Of a stretch of DNA of 26,204 bases, positions 24,360-26,204 are shown piece after piece. Each line of letters opens with the position of its first letter. The first letter of the stretch is position 1. The notes beneath the pieces are model-generated. The model was given only the letters and a program-made list of their open reading frames with translations, was not told the DNA's origin and searched no databases. The DNA is from UBA6168 sp041752395 (GTDB lineage: Bacteria > Bacteroidota > Bacteroidia > Chitinophagales > Saprospiraceae), in assembly GCA_041752395.1 (NCBI GenBank), contig JBGSWN010000124.1, positions 1 through 26,204 on the forward strand, given 5' to 3'. Both the position numbers and the translations under genes were made by a program.

Positions 24360-25388
24360 ATGCAACGCAGAGATTTCATCCTCACATCCTTGCTGTCTTT
24401 TCCAGCTTTTGCCTGTTCAACATCACGCCGTACGAATGGGCAATCAGCCAAGGCATTTGTTGTAAAATCGGGCGACAGCCGTTTCCACCAGCCGACGCCA
24501 TTTAATGGTGTGAACCCCAATGACTTGAAGGTTTCGAGTAAAGATACGGCGGGCAAGTTGTCCACTTTCTATTACCAAGGCGTGGAAAAAGTCGGGCCGG
24601 GGCTGCATTCGCACCAGTTTCAGGACGAAATGTTCTTTGTGTTGGAGGGCGAATATGTCTTCCAAGTGGGCGAAGAACGGCAGTTACTGCAAGCGGGCGA
24701 CCTGATTTTCCTGCCCCGCACCGTGCCGCATACATGGGTGCAAATTAGTGACCGGGGCAAGTTGTTCTACTTCCTTCAGCCCGCTGGAAAAATGGAGGAG
24801 TTCTTCTTGAAACTGACCGAACTGGATGGCAAAGGCACCCGTGAGCAGTACGAGGAGCTGGGTAAAATGAGCGGCATCGCCAACCACGGCCCAGCAATTT
24901 CCGCCACGGAGAAGCATGTTTTTGCTGCGCAACTGAGCAATGGTTTTGTGATACGGGCAGGCCAAGGCCGTTTTGCGGAGCGCACCGTCATAAATGGAAA
25001 AAACCCCAATGATATCAAGGTTTCTGGCAAGGACACGGGCGGCGAACTGTCCGTTTTCGAGTACCACGGCAATGAAAAAGGTGGCCCGCCGATGCATATC
25101 CACCCACATCAGGATGAGGTTTTTTACATTTCCGAAGGCAGGTTTCTGTTCCAATGTGGCGACGAGAAATTTACCCTCGGTGAGGGCGACATGATTTTCC
25201 TGCCGAGGGCCGTGCCGCATACCTGGGCGCAGTTGGAGGACGTGGGCAAGCTGCTCTTCTTCTTCCAGCCCGCCGGAAAGATGGAGGACTTTTTCCGCAC
25301 CATCGGAGGAAACAAAACGCTGGCCGCTGGCCTCGACCCTTTCAAGGAACATGACATGGAAGTGGTCGGCCCGCCAATAAATTTTTAA
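24360..25388 (+). CDS. exported bicupin lipoprotein (quercetin-dioxygenase-like), two tandem cupin domains
   Basis: The 342-aa product starts MQRRDFILTSLLSFPAFACS, a twin-arginine-like signal with a lipobox Cys19, so it is probably exported folded with metal and lipid-anchored. Two cupin domains follow. The first has LHSHQFQDEMFFVLEGEY and FLPRTVPHTW; the second has MHIHPHQDEVFYISEGRF and FLPRAVPHTW. Each retains the HxH, Glu and late His metal-ligand set, so both sites may be active. Besides the cores, the lead-in (NGVNPNDLKVSSKDT and NGKNPNDIKVSGKDT) and the trailer (FLQPAGKMEEFF and FFQPAGKMEDFF) are also repeated, showing a whole-gene tandem duplication. The substrate is unknown; sugar-acid and flavonoid enzymes are both in the family. 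Confidence 0.9.
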   Translation: MQRRDFILTSLLSFPAFACSTSRRTNGQSAKAFVVKSGDSRFHQPTPFNGVNPNDLKVSSKDTAGKLSTFYYQGVEKVGPGLHSHQFQDEMFFVLEGEYVFQVGEERQLLQAGDLIFLPRTVPHTWVQISDRGKLFYFLQPAGKMEEFFLKLTELDGKGTREQYEELGKMSGIANHGPAISATEKHVFAAQLSNGFVIRAGQGRFAERTVINGKNPNDIKVSGKDTGGELSVFEYHGNEKGGPPMHIHPHQDEVFYISEGRFLFQCGDEKFTLGEGDMIFLPRAVPHTWAQLEDVGKLLFFFQPAGKMEDFFRTIGGNKTLAAGLDPFKEHDMEVVGPPINF

Positions 25389-25715
25389 CTTGTAAATCAA
25401 TCAGTTATAAAAAATGGAGGCGCACAGCGTTGTCGTGTTTCTTAGGGCGGTTGATGGTAAAGTACACGTCCGCATGAACCAAGTTGAGTGCGTAAGCCAA
25501 CTGGCCGACACATCCGCCATGTAGTGCTTGGCCAGACGGCATATACCCGTGACATTGAACCGCTTGGACATTTCGGAATAATTTGGACAAAATCAATCTT
25601 TTTTGCCCCCAAGCCCGCCACGGCCAGTCAAAAACCAGATACGCCCAAACAAAAAGCCGACCACACCCAATCCGTTATTTTTTGTCAACTTTGTGATTGT
25701 CATACCCAAATCACG
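25389..25715. other. 327-base gap with no supported gene
   Basis: Short frames exist on both strands (36 codons from 25414 on plus, 63 codons from 25596 on minus), but neither shows a recognised motif. A weak AACT/AGTT stem lies at about 25387-25410. The last 130 bases are C-rich and fade into the sensor gene leader. It could hold a decayed gene fragment; I cannot tell. Confidence 0.5.
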
Positions 25716-26204
25716 ATGATGCGTGTACCACTTATCGTTTTACTCCTAGTCGGTTGGCTGGTTTCCCATGCCCAGCCCCTGCGCCACTTCGCCCACTGGA
25801 CGGAGCGCGACGGCATGAGTAGCAACAACGTCCGCGCCATCCTCCACGACCGGCAAGGGTTCCTCTGGGTGGGTACCGATAAAGGGCTGAATCGGTTCGA
25901 CGGCCACACGTTCCGCACTTATCTGCCCGATGCCAAACGGCCCACGCAGACCGTCAGCAATGAGGTCATCCACGACATCAAGCAGGATAGCCGCGGATTT
26001 ATCTGGATCGCCACCGCCAACGGCCTCAATCGCTACGACCCTCGCTCCGAAACCTTCCGCGTCTGGACCCACACCGATGCCAGCCCCAATACCCTGCCCA
26101 GCGCTCTTGTTTGGCACATCCACATTGGAGCGGACGATGAGCTTTGGCTTGTTTGTGATAACCGCGACCTCTGTCATTTCGATCCCATCACAGAAACGTT
26201 CACC
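25716..26204 (+). CDS. N-terminal part of a reg_prop two-component sensor (HTCS or related), cut by window end
   Basis: The frame is open for 163 codons to the end of the window. It starts MMRVPLIVLLLVGWLVSHAQ, a signal peptide, followed by FAHWTERDGMSSNNVRAILH. It then has two reg_prop propeller repeats, QGFLWVGTDKGLNRFDG and RGFIWIATANGLNRYDP, and a less regular third (ELWLVCDNRDLCHFDP). Such proteins have a periplasmic double propeller of about 14 repeats, then a membrane helix and a histidine kinase, often with a response regulator and AraC domain (HTCS), or a LuxR-type output. The output part is beyond the window. In Bacteroidota these sense oligosaccharides and control nearby loci, so the genes at 22035-25388 are candidate targets. 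Confidence 0.9.
   Translation, partial: MMRVPLIVLLLVGWLVSHAQPLRHFAHWTERDGMSSNNVRAILHDRQGFLWVGTDKGLNRFDGHTFRTYLPDAKRPTQTVSNEVIHDIKQDSRGFIWIATANGLNRYDPRSETFRVWTHTDASPNTLPSALVWHIHIGADDELWLVCDNRDLCHFDPITETFT

Noticed and set aside
24684..25400. 238-codon minus-strand open frame opposite the bicupin gene
   Set aside because: It mirrors the duplicated cupin sequence, including its internal repeat, so it is a shadow frame.
25405..25596. 63-codon minus-strand frame as a possible transposase remnant
   Set aside because: No recognised motif, no inverted repeats around it, and composition alone does not support coding.
1..26204. CRISPR array, tRNA, rRNA or prophage integration site
   Set aside because: No regular spacer-repeat pattern, no cloverleaf with the T-loop consensus and no rRNA core sequences were seen; the repeats present are short tandem units or IS ends.

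Overview
The window reads as a chromosomal segment of a Bacteroidota bacterium, most likely of the Saprospiria/Cytophagia type. Three things point there. Promoter-like boxes match the Bacteroidota -7 consensus TAnnTTTG. Two secreted proteins carry C-terminal sorting domains of the type IX secretion system. The gene families (sigma-54 regulator with a Fis-type HTH, VPS10/sortilin-like BNR protein, reg_prop sensor, M43 and M28 peptidases) are typical of the phylum. The genus is not determined. No tRNA, rRNA or CRISPR array was seen.

Layout. Positions 1-288 hold the 3' end of a four-helix-bundle protein gene, followed by a sigma-54-type activator (350-1627) and a large secreted BNR/sortilin-like protein (1707-4616). 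An NYN-domain RNase-like protein with a cold-shock-like tail (4723-5814) and an M43 metalloprotease with a T9SS tail (5831-7033) follow, converging on an M28 aminopeptidase on the minus strand (7036-8508). Next come an FKBP-type prolyl isomerase with its own promoter and terminator (8666-9325), a trmD / yjbR-like / FAD-oxidoreductase run (9406-11575), and a Tat-type flavin amine oxidase (11676-13121). A 396-base structured leader precedes a secreted beta-helix protein (13518-14489), which ends at a strong terminator. RecQ and a glycosyltransferase overlap by ATGA (14739-17737) and converge on a small lipoprotein (17758-18198).

The middle right (18518-21101) is decayed. A membrane histidine kinase keeps one reading frame for about 1.37 kb but carries three in-frame stop codons and a lost G1-box Asp. 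Just beyond it lies a 1.19-kb ISAs1-like insertion sequence with 28-bp inverted repeats and a 9-bp direct repeat. It has landed in a short dispersed repeat (TTAAATCTG units), and its transposase is itself broken by a one-base deletion and stop codons.

The right end holds a SAM methyltransferase (minus, 21208-21840). Divergent from it is a probable extracellular carbohydrate or surface locus: a beta-helix protein with a T9SS tail (22035-23705), a lipocalin-like lipoprotein (23736-24269), a lipid-anchored bicupin (24360-25388) and the start of a reg_prop two-component sensor (25716 to the window end).

The most interesting material is non-coding or decaying: the three-hairpin leader at 13317-13517, the triple-nonsense kinase, the IS inserted in a dispersed repeat, short-period repeats in front of several genes, and paired alternative hairpins in two leaders. 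I did not find a convincing new multi-gene defence or mobile system.
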